From: Pedobacter puniceum
Lineage (GTDB): Bacteria > Bacteroidota > Bacteroidia > Sphingobacteriales > Sphingobacteriaceae
DNA: 64,000 nucleotides
Reading direction: 5' to 3'
Assembly (NCBI RefSeq): GCF_009674685.1
Contig: NZ_WKJI01000004.1
Coordinates: 218,427 to 282,426, forward strand
Shown one piece after another: positions 35,508 to 44,404 of this stretch. Under the pieces are notes generated by a model. It saw only the letters and a program-made list of their open reading frames with translations, made no database searches and was not told the DNA's origin. Both the position numbers and the translations under genes were made by a program. Each line of letters starts with the position of its first letter. Within the stretch, counting starts at the first letter, position 1.

Positions 35508-35956
35508 AAATACTAATTTGTTTTTTATGGATATGCTTAAGCTTAAGTGCTTGCAATCAAGGGCCAGAACCTATAAGCTATGGTAAAGATGCTTGCGCTC
35601 ATTGTAAAATGAGTATTATGGATGATAAGTTTGCAGCAGAAATTATAACCGCTAAAGGCAAAATTTACAAGTTTGATGCTATAGAATGCATGACAGATTT
35701 TATTCAAGAGAACCAGGAAATTAATGTTCCTGAAGCTTCTTTCTTAGCAATGAATATGGCACAACCAGGAAATTTTATTGATGCTAAAAAAGCCTATTTC
35801 TTAAAAGACAAAGCTTTTAAATCTCCCATGGGTGGTAATTTAGCGGCTTTTGAATTAAAACAATTGGCAGAAAACAATAGGCAAAATCCAGATTGGGAAA
35901 TTTTCTCATGGGATGAACTTTTAGAAAATCAACAAATTTCAACTGTTTTAAAATGA
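35504..35956 (+). CDS. nosL: Copper chaperone lipoprotein NosL
   Basis: 150 residues. Lipobox LSLSAC near residue 17, then the copper-binding CAHCKMSIMD and AIECMTDFI motifs of NosL. It delivers Cu(I) to NosZ for CuZ assembly at the outer side of the membrane. The start overlaps the upstream stop and its end overlaps nosD by 4 bp, showing translational coupling. Confidence 0.93.
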   Translation: MKILICFLWICLSLSACNQGPEPISYGKDACAHCKMSIMDDKFAAEIITAKGKIYKFDAIECMTDFIQENQEINVPEASFLAMNMAQPGNFIDAKKAYFLKDKAFKSPMGGNLAAFELKQLAENNRQNPDWEIFSWDELLENQQISTVLK

Positions 35957-37185
35957 GGGTATTACTGCTCGTCTTATGTTTGTTTATTCCAGAAATGCTT
36001 ATTTCTAGGACTATTGTTGTTGCTCCAGCAGGTAAGATAACGTCGTTAAAAAATGCGGTTGCCTTAGCAAAAGACGGAGATACAATTATAGTTAAAGCGG
36101 GTAAATACAATTCTTTCAATACCCTCATTAATAAACAGCTTACTATTTTAGGGCAAGGTTATCCGGTTTTAGATGCTGGTTTTAAAGAAGAGTGCTTAAC
36201 CATTACCGCACACCACGTTAAAGTGGATGGTTTTATTGTTAAAAACTCTAAAACCGGAGCCATGAGAGATTATGCAGGTATACGTTTGCATCATACGGCT
36301 TATGTAACCATCAGTAACAATAAATTACTCCATAATTTTTTTGGGATATATGTTTCAGATTCTAGAAATATCCAAATCTTAAATAACGAGTGTAAAGGTA
36401 GTGCCATACAAATGGAATCTGGCAATGGCATTCACCTTTGGAAATCTAACCACATCACCATCAAAAATAATTATGTAACCGGCCACCGGGATGGGATTTA
36501 TTTCGAGTTTGTGAAAGCCAGTTTAATACACCACAATTTAAGCGAGAAAAATTTTAGATACGGCTTACATTTTATGTTTTCTGATGATGATGTTTATCAA
36601 TACAATACCTTTAAAAACAATGGTTCTGGTGTTGCGGTGATGTATTCTAAACGCATAAAAATGACAAACAATGTCTTTAAAGAAAACTGGGGGAGTTCTA
36701 TTTACGGTTTGTTGCTAAAAGATATTTCTTACAGTCAAATAAGTAATAACAATTTCATAAGAAATACCACGGGTGTTTATATGGAAGCTTGCGAGGAAAT
36801 AAGCATCAGTAAAAACAATTTTAATAATAACGGATGGGCCATAAGAGTATTAGCCAATTGCATAAATAGCAAGTTTATAGCTAATAATTTCATTGCCAAT
36901 TCTTTTGATGTAAGTACCAACGGAACCCTTAACCTCAACCATTTTGAACATAATTATTGGGATAAATACGAAGGTTATGATTTAAATAAAAACGGCATAG
37001 GTGATATTCCCTACCGCCCCATCAGTTTATATGCACAAATTATGGAGCAAATACCACAAAGTGTTATGCTGATGAGGAGTTTTATCATTAATCTGATGGA
37101 TAAAGTAGAGCGCTCTATACCATCGGTAACGCCAGAATCTGTTAAAGATGTACAACCAAAAATGAAACCATGGAAGAACTTATAA
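35953..37185 (+). CDS. nosD: Periplasmic NosD, right-handed beta-helix protein
   Basis: 410 residues, signal peptide ending around EMLISRT. The body is a row of parallel beta-helix repeats (NKLLHNFFGIYVSDSRNIQILNN, NNFIRNTTGVYMEACEEISIS, NIWDKYEGYDLNKNGIGDIPYRP-type end), as in NosD. It works with the ABC transporter NosFY in building the copper-sulfur cluster of NosZ. The last 16 bases overlap the start of nosF. Confidence 0.93.
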   Translation: MRVLLLVLCLFIPEMLISRTIVVAPAGKITSLKNAVALAKDGDTIIVKAGKYNSFNTLINKQLTILGQGYPVLDAGFKEECLTITAHHVKVDGFIVKNSKTGAMRDYAGIRLHHTAYVTISNNKLLHNFFGIYVSDSRNIQILNNECKGSAIQMESGNGIHLWKSNHITIKNNYVTGHRDGIYFEFVKASLIHHNLSEKNFRYGLHFMFSDDDVYQYNTFKNNGSGVAVMYSKRIKMTNNVFKENWGSSIYGLLLKDISYSQISNNNFIRNTTGVYMEACEEISISKNNFNNNGWAIRVLANCINSKFIANNFIANSFDVSTNGTLNLNHFEHNYWDKYEGYDLNKNGIGDIPYRPISLYAQIMEQIPQSVMLMRSFIINLMDKVERSIPSVTPESVKDVQPKMKPWKNL

Positions 37186-37880
37186 AAATTTCCAATCTTA
37201 AAAAGTCTTTTGGCAAACTCAATGTCTTAAAAGGCTTAAACTGTAGTTTTAATGGCGGTAGGGTAGTATCTATTTTAGGTCCAAATGCTTCAGGTAAAAC
37301 CACTTTAATCAAATCTATTTTAGGTATGGTTATACCAGATAGTGGCGAGATATTTTTTAAAGGTTCTCCTGTTGTGAACACCTATCAATACAAAGAAAAT
37401 ATTGGGTATATGCCTCAAATTGGGCGTTATCCAGATCATATGCAAATAGGACAGCTTTTGAAAATGATGCAGGATATCAGGAAAAAGCATAGCGGTTTAG
37501 ATGAAAGTTTGATAGCAGCTTTTCAACTTCAAAGCATGTTTAACAAAGCCATGCATACCTTATCTGGCGGAACGCGACAAAAAGTAAGCGCTGCCCTAGC
37601 TTGTTTATTTAATCCGGATGTTTTAATACTTGACGAACCAACAGCAGGTTTAGATCCTTTAGCAGCAGAAATCCTGAAAGAAAAAATACAGGAGCAAAAG
37701 GCGAAAGGGAAATTAATTCTTATTACTTCACATATCATGAGCGAGGTTGATGAAATTGCAGATGAAGTGATGTATTTATTTGAAGGACAAGTAAAATTCT
37801 TTATGCCACTTAGCCAAATTAAATCTAGCACAGGCGAAGAAAAATTAGGCAAAGCCTTAACTAAAATTTTAGCATCATGA
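37170..37880 (+). CDS. nosF: ABC transporter ATP-binding protein NosF
   Basis: 236 residues. Walker A is GPNASGKTTL at residues 36-45, signature LSGGTRQKVSAA, Walker B VLILDEPTAGLDPL, switch histidine in LITSHIM. It pairs with membrane protein NosY and NosD. Overlaps neighbours at both ends (16 bp and 4 bp). Confidence 0.94.
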   Translation: MEELIKISNLKKSFGKLNVLKGLNCSFNGGRVVSILGPNASGKTTLIKSILGMVIPDSGEIFFKGSPVVNTYQYKENIGYMPQIGRYPDHMQIGQLLKMMQDIRKKHSGLDESLIAAFQLQSMFNKAMHTLSGGTRQKVSAALACLFNPDVLILDEPTAGLDPLAAEILKEKIQEQKAKGKLILITSHIMSEVDEIADEVMYLFEGQVKFFMPLSQIKSSTGEEKLGKALTKILAS

Positions 37881-38647
37881 TGTTTAAAATAGCTAAATAT
37901 ATCATTTTTGATATTCTTAAAAGTAAGGTTTTACTTGCTTATACCTTACTTCTTGCCATTATTTGTACCAGCATTTTTATGGCTGATGCCGATGTTACTA
38001 AAGGTTTGGTAAGTATTACAACAGTCATGCTCATTATTGTGCCCTTGGTAAGTATTGTTTATGCAACTACATATTATTTTAATGCTTACGAGTTTACAGA
38101 ACTTTTGGTATCACAGCCAATAAGTAGGCTGCATATTCTGATGGGGAAATATATAGGTATCAGTACATCTATTCTTCTTGCTTTTGTCTTGGGTGTTTGT
38201 GTGCCCATAGCGGTATTTGCTTTTTCTACCACAGGTTTAACCATGATGGCTACCGGCGCTTTACTTACACTAAGTTTTATTTCTCTTGCTTTTTGGGCAT
38301 CAACCATTACCAGAGATAAAGCTAAAGGGATAGGTCTGGCTTTAATGATTTGGTTTTATTTCGCTATTATTTTTGATGGCTTGGTACTGCTTTTTCTTTT
38401 CCTTTTTGGCGATTATCCTTTAGAAAAAGCCATGATAGCTATTATCTCTCTTAATCCTATTGATTTAGCTAGGATATTGATTCTCTTGCAATTAGATATT
38501 TCTGCCCTTATGGGTTATACCGGGGCCTTATATCAGCAGTTTTTTGGTAGCGGTTTAGGCATAGCTTTTTCTTTAATACTCCAACTTTTGTGGATTGTAA
38601 TTCCTATGATATTGGCACTTAAAATCTTCAAAAAGAAAGACCTCTAA
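37877..38647 (+). CDS. nosY: ABC transporter permease NosY
   Basis: 256 residues, six hydrophobic helices of the ABC-2 permease type (LLAYTLLLAIICTSIFMADA, VMLIIVPLVSIVYATTYYF, GLALMIWFYFAIIFDGLVLLF). Motif YEFTELLVSQPISRLHILMGKYIG is typical of NosY. Final gene of the nos operon; 124 bp separate it from ric. Confidence 0.92.
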   Translation: MMFKIAKYIIFDILKSKVLLAYTLLLAIICTSIFMADADVTKGLVSITTVMLIIVPLVSIVYATTYYFNAYEFTELLVSQPISRLHILMGKYIGISTSILLAFVLGVCVPIAVFAFSTTGLTMMATGALLTLSFISLAFWASTITRDKAKGIGLALMIWFYFAIIFDGLVLLFLFLFGDYPLEKAMIAIISLNPIDLARILILLQLDISALMGYTGALYQQFFGSGLGIAFSLILQLLWIVIPMILALKIFKKKDL

Positions 38648-38682
38648 TTACTTCAATTATTCTCCTAAAAATCGTTCAAACG

Positions 38683-38694
38683 TGATGGTCATCA
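38683..38694. promoter_or_regulatory. Crp/Fnr-type box upstream of ric operon
   Basis: TGATGGTCATCA has the same TGAT/ATCA arms as the nos box. A TTTTG at 38721-38725 lies about 36 bp after its centre, close to the spacing seen for nos. Confidence 0.55.
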
Positions 38695-38731
38695 TTTTTT
38701 ACTACTGAATTTCTTAGCTCTTTTGTAATAG

Positions 38732-38747
38732 AAGATAAATTTATCTT
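38732..38747. promoter_or_regulatory. NsrR-like operator upstream of ric
   Basis: AAGATAAATTTATCTT is a perfect 16-bp palindrome, 14 of 16 identical to the nos site at 32291. The AAGAT/ATCTT arms resemble known NsrR sites. It overlaps TATCTTTT (38742-38749), a candidate -7 element. Confidence 0.6.
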
Positions 38748-38771
38748 TTATTATGTAAAGCAAGAAATTTT

Positions 38772-39725
38772 ATGAAAACTATTCTAACACTTGATGTAAC
38801 CAAGATTGAACCTCGATTTAAGCATCCACAAATTTTTGAAAAATTTGACGATTTAAATCCAAATGAGGCATTTATTATTCATAACGACCACGATCCAAAA
38901 CCGCTTTATTACCAATTGATAGGAGAGCGTGGCCATGTTTTTACATGGGAGTATTTAGCCAATGGTCCAGAAATTTGGGAAGTAAAAATTGGTAAAATAG
39001 ATGCCAATCAGCCGCAAGAAACCATTGGCGAAATGGTTGTAAAAGATTACAGAAAAGCACAGGTTTTTAAAAAGTTAGGTATAGATTTTTGCTGTGGAGG
39101 TAAAAAAACACTAGCCGAAGTTTGCGATAAAAAGGGAATTGATGTTGAAGTCGTAAAAGCACAACTTTCTGAAATTAACGATATAGAGCAGGCAAATACA
39201 TTACCTTTTGATTCATGGGATTTAGCTTTTTTAAGTGATTATATTGAAAATACCCATCATCAATACGTAAAAGAAAATATTCCTTTCATTCTTGAACTCG
39301 CAAATAAAGTTGCTCGTGTACATGGCGATAGACATCCAGAGCTTATAAAAGTTGCTTATATCTTCAACAGGATAGCTCATGATTTAAGCTTACATCTTGA
39401 AAAAGAAGAAAAAATTCTTTTTCCTCATGTTAAAGCTTTAGCATCGGCAGCTAAAAATAAAACCAAATTTATTGAAGCACCTTTTGGTAGCGTAAGTAAT
39501 CCTACACAAATTATGGAGGTAGAACATGAACATGCCGGAGAAGATTTAGCTGAAATTCGTGAGCTTACGCATAATTATTTGTTGCCTCAGGATGCCTGCA
39601 CATCTTACACTATTCTCTTTAAGAAATTACAAGAGTTTGAAAACGATTTGTTTAATCATGTTCATCTAGAAAACAACATTCTTTTCCCTAAAGCCATTCG
39701 CTTAGAGGAAGATTTAGCGGTTTGA
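38772..39725 (+). CDS. ric: Iron-sulfur cluster repair di-iron protein with N-terminal DUF2249
   Basis: 317 residues, longer than ordinary YtfE/ScdA. Residues 1-78 are a DUF2249 domain (LDVTKIEPRFKHPQIFEKFDDL), 83-130 the ScdA_N/DUF542 domain with the Cys pair in IDFCCGGKKTLAEVC (107-108), and 145-310 the hemerythrin-like di-iron domain (NTHHQYVKEN, HGDRHPELIK, HLEKEEKILFPHV, EHEHAGEDL, HVHLENNILFP). Ric proteins repair Fe-S clusters damaged by NO or oxidants. It leads a six-gene operon facing NO stress, next to the nos genes. Confidence 0.92.
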   Translation: MKTILTLDVTKIEPRFKHPQIFEKFDDLNPNEAFIIHNDHDPKPLYYQLIGERGHVFTWEYLANGPEIWEVKIGKIDANQPQETIGEMVVKDYRKAQVFKKLGIDFCCGGKKTLAEVCDKKGIDVEVVKAQLSEINDIEQANTLPFDSWDLAFLSDYIENTHHQYVKENIPFILELANKVARVHGDRHPELIKVAYIFNRIAHDLSLHLEKEEKILFPHVKALASAAKNKTKFIEAPFGSVSNPTQIMEVEHEHAGEDLAEIRELTHNYLLPQDACTSYTILFKKLQEFENDLFNHVHLENNILFPKAIRLEEDLAV

Positions 39726-39751
39726 AAACAATAAAATCCACCAAAAAGCAT

Positions 39752-40219
39752 ATGAAACGTAACAAGAATCTGATTGAGTTATCCAGAGACCATCATCATG
39801 GTTTATTATTAGGATGGAAAATTAAGCAAGGCTTAAAAAAGCAAGCGGCTGTAATAGAAATCATAAAGTATGTGGCTTATTTTGCTCAGGAAGCGTTGTT
39901 TAAACACTTTGAAGCAGAAGAAAATCAGATTCTTGTTTACTTGCTTCCTGATGATGAGCATGGTAAAATAGTAATGAAAGAGCATAAAGAAATTAGAACA
40001 TTAATTCAGCAACTTATTTCTTCAAAGCCGAAAGATTCAGCGGGTCTTATGCGTCTAGCTGAGTTATTAGAGGCTCATATCCGTTACGAGGAAAGAGAAT
40101 TTTTTCCTTATCTAGAGTCTACTTTAGCTGCAGATGAGTTAGAAATTATAGGTAAAGAGATTGATCATTTACATGTTCCTTACATAGAAAATTATCCTCA
40201 TGAATTCTGGGCAAATTAA
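39752..40219 (+). CDS. Hemerythrin-domain protein
   Basis: About 155 residues from the ATG at 39752; a longer frame starts at TTG 39722 overlapping the ric stop. Histidine/glutamate pattern of a four-helix di-iron protein: LSRDHHHGLLLGW, FKHFEAEENQILVYL, VMKEHKEIRTLI, LEAHIRYEEREFFPYLE. It may bind O2 or NO. Overlaps the next gene by 20 bp. Confidence 0.85.
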   Translation: MKRNKNLIELSRDHHHGLLLGWKIKQGLKKQAAVIEIIKYVAYFAQEALFKHFEAEENQILVYLLPDDEHGKIVMKEHKEIRTLIQQLISSKPKDSAGLMRLAELLEAHIRYEEREFFPYLESTLAADELEIIGKEIDHLHVPYIENYPHEFWAN

Positions 40220-41024
40220 TTTACAAACCAAAATTTCTGTATTAATAAAGCATAATTCTGCTGTGATAGAGGCTTTAGCAGCTTTAAATCCTCATTTTAA
40301 TAAACTCAGAAATCCGCTTTTGAGGAAACTTTTTGCAGGCAGAGTTAGCATTGCCGATGCCTGTAAAATTGCAGATACCAAGCCAGAAGATTTTATGCAG
40401 AAAATGTCTGAAATAGGTTTTGAGATTGATGATGCTAAGCGTTTAGAAGATAATACAGTATTAAGCCTTAAAGATTTTCCTTTTCAGGATTTAGAACCGG
40501 TAACATTAGATGTAAGAGCGTTTATCAATCGTCAGGAAGATCCTTTAAAGCAAATCCTTCATGCTATTGAAAACCTCCAGCAGCAGCAGTGTTTAAAGCT
40601 TATCAATACTTTTGAACCCATACCTTTAATTCATTTACTAGCCAAAAAAGGTTTTAAACATCATGTAGAAAGACAAAACCCCAATTTGGTTATCACATGG
40701 TTTGCCAAGCAAGAACAGGATCAGCTAAAAGAGAAAATAAAAACAAATGATGTGTTTGAAAGCGCTCATGATGAGTTTATACAACAGCTGCAAGTTTTTG
40801 GTGACGATATAATAACACAAGATGTTAGGCATTTAGAAATGCCTTTACCCATGGTAAGCATTTTGCAAAGCCTAGAAAAACTACCTCAGGCTAAAGCTTT
40901 ATATGTTAAACACAAGAAGGTTCCATTAATTCTTCTAGAGCAGCTAAAAGAACGTGGTTTTACATGCTTGATGCAAAGAGTAGATGATAAAAATATAAAC
41001 CTTTTGATTTTCCATCATGACTAA
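40200..41024 (+). CDS. DUF1858-DUF2249-DUF2249 protein
   Basis: 274 residues. An N-terminal DUF1858-like domain (ISVLIKHNSAVIEALAALNPHFNKL, GRVSIADACKIADTKPEDFMQKM) is followed by two DUF2249 domains (LDVRAFINRQEDPLKQILHAI and ITQDVRHLEMPLPMVSILQSL), each a small ferredoxin-like/SirA-like fold. The function is unknown; in this family it accompanies NO-related genes. Start and stop both overlap neighbours (20 and 8 bp). Confidence 0.8.
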   Translation: MNSGQINLQTKISVLIKHNSAVIEALAALNPHFNKLRNPLLRKLFAGRVSIADACKIADTKPEDFMQKMSEIGFEIDDAKRLEDNTVLSLKDFPFQDLEPVTLDVRAFINRQEDPLKQILHAIENLQQQQCLKLINTFEPIPLIHLLAKKGFKHHVERQNPNLVITWFAKQEQDQLKEKIKTNDVFESAHDEFIQQLQVFGDDIITQDVRHLEMPLPMVSILQSLEKLPQAKALYVKHKKVPLILLEQLKERGFTCLMQRVDDKNINLLIFHHD

Positions 41025-42306
41025 CCAAAGCCAATCATCCTTATATCAATTAGTGGTTACGCATTATCTCCTAGCCGCTTGTTCTTTTTTAGCTATGGCT
41101 GTCATGTTATGGATAGCTTCTGAGGATTTAAACGGACATTATTTTCATCCCAAATTATTGGCTATCACCCACACAGCAGCTTTAGGATGGGCTACTTTAA
41201 TTATTTTTGGTGCTTGTTATCAACTGCTCCCGGTAATTTTAGAAACCACTTTGTATAGTATAAAACTAAGCTGGTTAAGTTTAGGCTTATTCTTTATAGG
41301 TTTAATTTTTTTAGTGTTCTCCTTTTGGATTTTTGAGCCCGGCATCATCATGCAAATCGCTAGTGTTTTTCTTTTAGTAGGCATTGTGTTTTTTGTGCTA
41401 AACATGGTTTTAACAGCTAAACAAGTTAAAAACCAAAATATTTATCAAGAGTTTATGGTTACAGCAAGCATTTGGCTCTTAGTAACGGCTATTTTAGGAC
41501 TGCTAATGGTATTTAATTTCCGATATCCGTTTTTGCCTAAGGACCATCTTCAATTTCTAAAAATGCATGCTCATATGGGTATAGGTGGTTGGTTTTTATT
41601 ACTCATTATGGGGGCTAGTGCTAAACTTATTCCTATGTTTTTAGTATCAACCAAACAACCTGTTAAATATCTAAATGTGGCTTATTATCTCATCAATATT
41701 AGTTTGCTTTTGTTTTTGATAGATACTTATTATGCCGGAATTAACTTTAAAACATATTTTATTGCTTTAATTGCTGCTTGTGGTATTACAGCTTGGTTAG
41801 CCTATGTTTTAGAATGTGTATTTAGTAGAATGCGTAAAACTGTAGATTTACCTATTTGGCATACGCTTTTATCTTTTATTTTGCTTGTAGTGGCACTTAT
41901 TGTATTGCCATTTATCATTTATCATCAGTTAAAAGAGAATCCCTTAGCCATCAGAAATTCTAATTTATATGGTACTTTATTATTAATGGGATGGATAACA
42001 GCGCTTATTTTGGGGCAAACCTTTAAAACCTTACCTTATATAGCTTGGGTAAAACATTATGAGCACTTAACAGGAAAAGGCAATATCCCTTTGCCCGCAA
42101 ACTTATACAACAATGGTTTGCTTAAAGTGCAACTTGTTGTTTTTTCGCTTTTCTGCTTGATATTTTATGTGGGCTTAATGGTGAAATCTACTTTACTCGT
42201 TAAAATAGGATTGATATGTTTTTTATCAACTGCGCTACTGTATGTTGCTAATGTATTGGTGGTTGTTCTTCATAAACCCAAAAGAATAAGTCATGAAACA
42301 GTTTGA
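41017..42306 (+). CDS. Haem-copper-oxidase-like polytopic membrane protein (A)
   Basis: 429 residues, about twelve helices. Conserved histidines lie in ITHTAALGWATLIIFGACYQLLPVI and KMHAHMGIGGWFLLLIMGASAKLIPMF, in positions suited to haem ligation as in cytochrome oxidase subunit I or NnrS proteins. I see no complete CuB site. It is probably a haem-binding membrane protein linked to NO, perhaps NnrS-related. Overlaps upstream by 8 bp and downstream by 14 bp. Confidence 0.65.
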   Translation: MTNQSQSSLYQLVVTHYLLAACSFLAMAVMLWIASEDLNGHYFHPKLLAITHTAALGWATLIIFGACYQLLPVILETTLYSIKLSWLSLGLFFIGLIFLVFSFWIFEPGIIMQIASVFLLVGIVFFVLNMVLTAKQVKNQNIYQEFMVTASIWLLVTAILGLLMVFNFRYPFLPKDHLQFLKMHAHMGIGGWFLLLIMGASAKLIPMFLVSTKQPVKYLNVAYYLINISLLLFLIDTYYAGINFKTYFIALIAACGITAWLAYVLECVFSRMRKTVDLPIWHTLLSFILLVVALIVLPFIIYHQLKENPLAIRNSNLYGTLLLMGWITALILGQTFKTLPYIAWVKHYEHLTGKGNIPLPANLYNNGLLKVQLVVFSLFCLIFYVGLMVKSTLLVKIGLICFLSTALLYVANVLVVVLHKPKRISHETV

Positions 42307-42619
42307 TATTACAGAAAAAGATGATTTCTTAAAGATGGAAATTATGGAAACCCTACGTTTAGTTATAGACCCAGAGCTAGAAATAAATATCATGGATTTA
42401 GGTTTGGTTTATGCGGTTTATGTAAAAGAAAATCAAATTGAAATAGAGATGACTTTATCTTCATCACATTGTCCAATGGGATCCAGTATAGTAGGTGGAG
42501 TGCAAAATTGCCTAGAGCAGCATTATCCTGATTATAAAACCACCGTTAATTTAGTTTGGGAGCCAGCATGGTCTCATAAAAATATATCGGAAGAAGGAAA
42601 ACGTTTATTGGGTATCTAA
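42293..42619 (+). CDS. DUF59/MIP18-type iron-sulfur assembly protein
   Basis: 108 residues: EIMETLRLVIDPELEINIMDLGLVYAVYV and TLSSSHCPMGSSIVGG, the SufT/PaaD-like signature with the conserved Cys. It likely aids maturation or repair of Fe-S proteins, matching the ric gene of the operon. It ends exactly where the next gene starts. Confidence 0.85.
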   Translation: MKQFDITEKDDFLKMEIMETLRLVIDPELEINIMDLGLVYAVYVKENQIEIEMTLSSSHCPMGSSIVGGVQNCLEQHYPDYKTTVNLVWEPAWSHKNISEEGKRLLGI

Positions 42620-43780
42620 ATGAAACGGATAGCTAAGATAAATTTTGTGCATTGGGTGTTTCTCAATTTTGTGGTTTTGGCATTATTTGGTGTCGTTCTG
42701 AGGTACATGATTAGTTTCTCTATACCCCAGCTAAACTACATGAATATTTTACATGCACATTCTCATTTCGCTTTCGCTGGATGGGTTTTTCTAGCTTTTG
42801 TTTTAATCTTCGCCAATAAACTACCTGTACAGCATCAAAAATCTTTTTCTTGGATAGCACTTTTAACTATTCTTTCTTCTTACGGGATGCTTGTTAGTTT
42901 CTCCATACAAGGCTATAAGCTTATTTCTATCATTTTGTCTACCTTATTCTTATTTGTTACTTATTGGTTTGCTTATGTGGTATTAGGGCGGCTGCGGCAA
43001 ATGGGTCAGCTGGTATCAAAACAATTAATTAAAGCTAGTATTTGGTTCTTGATATTATCTTCTGTTGGTCCTTTTGCTTTAGGTTTTTTAAAAGCATTAG
43101 GCTATAGCGGAGTTGTTTATCAAAACGCTATCTATTTTTATTTGCACTTTCAGCTTAACGGTTGGATGTTGTTAGCCGCATTAGGATTAATTGCTCTTGA
43201 GTTTTTGAAAGATCAAAACCATCAGCCCATTTCTACCTGGTTAAAGTTATTTATAGGCTCTACGTTGCCTTTGTTTTTCATTTTTACATTATGGGCAAAG
43301 CCCCTTCAGTATGTTTATATCATCGCTTTTTTAAGCGCCTTATTGCATGCTATAAGTTGGTTTGTTATGCTATTTAAGCTGCGTAAAAGAACAGCTAAAT
43401 TACCTTATTCCATCAATTTTGTAGTGTTGGCGATATCTCTCAAAGTACTTTTTCAAGTGATCATTTGTTTGCCAGAGGTTTCCTCTTGGGTAGCGTCTCA
43501 AAGAAACTTAATTATTGGTTATTTACACCTTATAACTTTAGGATGTATAACTCCGGTGCTCTTTCATCAATTAATCTTAAAAACTATACAGACAGAATTA
43601 CTCAATAGGTTTTATCTGCTCTTGAGCTTTGCTTACGTATTTCTACTTTTTTTACAGCCTTTTTTAGGTCTTTACGCAGTTGTTATTCCTTATTATCAGG
43701 ATTTACTTTTTATAATATCTGTACTTTTTGCTGGCTTAGGCTTGTTTTATTATTTAAGATTGAGGCTGCTAAGGGTTTAA
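42620..43780 (+). CDS. Haem-copper-oxidase-like polytopic membrane protein (B)
   Basis: 386 residues, about ten helices. LHAHSHFAFAGWVFLAFVLI near residue 45 and YFYLHFQLNGWMLLAALGLIALEF hold histidines placed like haem ligands; a further LHLITLGCITPVLFHQ follows. It resembles protein A at 41017 in style but not closely in sequence. Function unknown. Last gene of the operon. Confidence 0.6.
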   Translation: MKRIAKINFVHWVFLNFVVLALFGVVLRYMISFSIPQLNYMNILHAHSHFAFAGWVFLAFVLIFANKLPVQHQKSFSWIALLTILSSYGMLVSFSIQGYKLISIILSTLFLFVTYWFAYVVLGRLRQMGQLVSKQLIKASIWFLILSSVGPFALGFLKALGYSGVVYQNAIYFYLHFQLNGWMLLAALGLIALEFLKDQNHQPISTWLKLFIGSTLPLFFIFTLWAKPLQYVYIIAFLSALLHAISWFVMLFKLRKRTAKLPYSINFVVLAISLKVLFQVIICLPEVSSWVASQRNLIIGYLHLITLGCITPVLFHQLILKTIQTELLNRFYLLLSFAYVFLLFLQPFLGLYAVVIPYYQDLLFIISVLFAGLGLFYYLRLRLLRV

Positions 43781-43831
43781 AAGAAGGAAATTGTAAGTGA
43801 TTTTGATAGGGATGATAAACCGCCTATAAAC

Positions 43832-43860
43832 CAAAAAAGCTTCCCTATAAGAGAAGCTTT
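43832..43860 (-). terminator. Terminator after tRNA-Lys copy 1
   Basis: Read on the minus strand, AAAGCTTC and GAAGCTTT form the stem and are followed by TTTTTT. Confidence 0.8.
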
Positions 43861-43868
43861 AATTTTGG

Positions 43869-43941
43869 TGATCCCGCTGGGATTCGAACCCAGGACCACT
43901 ACATTAAAAGTGTAATGCTCTACCAGCTGAGCTACGGAATC
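43869..43941 (-). tRNA. tRNA-Lys (UUU), copy 1
   Basis: On the minus strand GATTCCG pairs with CGGGATC as the acceptor, with D arm GCTC/GAGC, anticodon loop CTTTTAA (UUU) and T arm CTGGG/CCCAG, discriminator A. It is identical over 73 bases to copy 2, 129 bp away. Confidence 0.95.
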
Positions 43942-43956
43942 AGTTTCTTGATTTGA

Positions 43957-43984
43957 TAAAAAAAGCCTCACTTGCTGAGGCTTG
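43957..43984 (-). terminator. Terminator-like hairpin between the tRNA-Lys copies
   Basis: Minus strand: AGCCTCA and TGAGGCT stem followed by a run of seven T. It would reduce expression of the downstream copy, which has no promoter of its own that I can see. Confidence 0.75.
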
Positions 43985-43997
43985 TGTATTTTTTTGG

Positions 43998-44070
43998 TGA
44001 TCCCGCTGGGATTCGAACCCAGGACCACTACATTAAAAGTGTAATGCTCTACCAGCTGAGCTACGGAATC
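43998..44070 (-). tRNA. tRNA-Lys (UUU), copy 2
   Basis: Same 73-base cloverleaf as copy 1. It is the promoter-proximal gene of the pair. Confidence 0.95.
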
Positions 44071-44110
44071 ATACTTTCTTATTCGTTTTACCGTTTTCTC
44101 GAAAGTTGTG

Positions 44111-44142
44111 CAAAGATAGCGTTCTAAGCTATACCATGCAAA
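44111..44142 (-). promoter_or_regulatory. Promoter of tRNA-Lys pair
   Basis: On the minus strand TTTG (44142-44139), 20 bp, TATCTTTG (44118-44111), an excellent Bacteroidota promoter about 40 bp before the tRNA. Confidence 0.8.
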
Positions 44143-44404
44143 TGATTTTTACCTTTTTTTAGAAGCTATTGAACTTTAAGGGATTAAAATGATTTCGAAG
44201 TAAAAACTCCTTGTTTTCACGATGATATTTAATCTTGCTTTAGCCTTTTATTTATAAGATACTTACTAAATATGAAGCTAATTTATGGATATAGTAAACT
44301 TTATCATAGTTAATTTTTAAACCCCTTATCATTAACAAAAATTATTTTAAATTAGATAAGTTTTAATATCCAATTATAAAACTACACCAAACCAATTTTA
44401 AATA
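44143..44404. other. Intergenic region before GH29 gene
   Basis: No gene or RNA recognised. TAAGTTTT at 44357-44364 is a weak candidate -7 element for the fucosidase. Confidence 0.3.
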
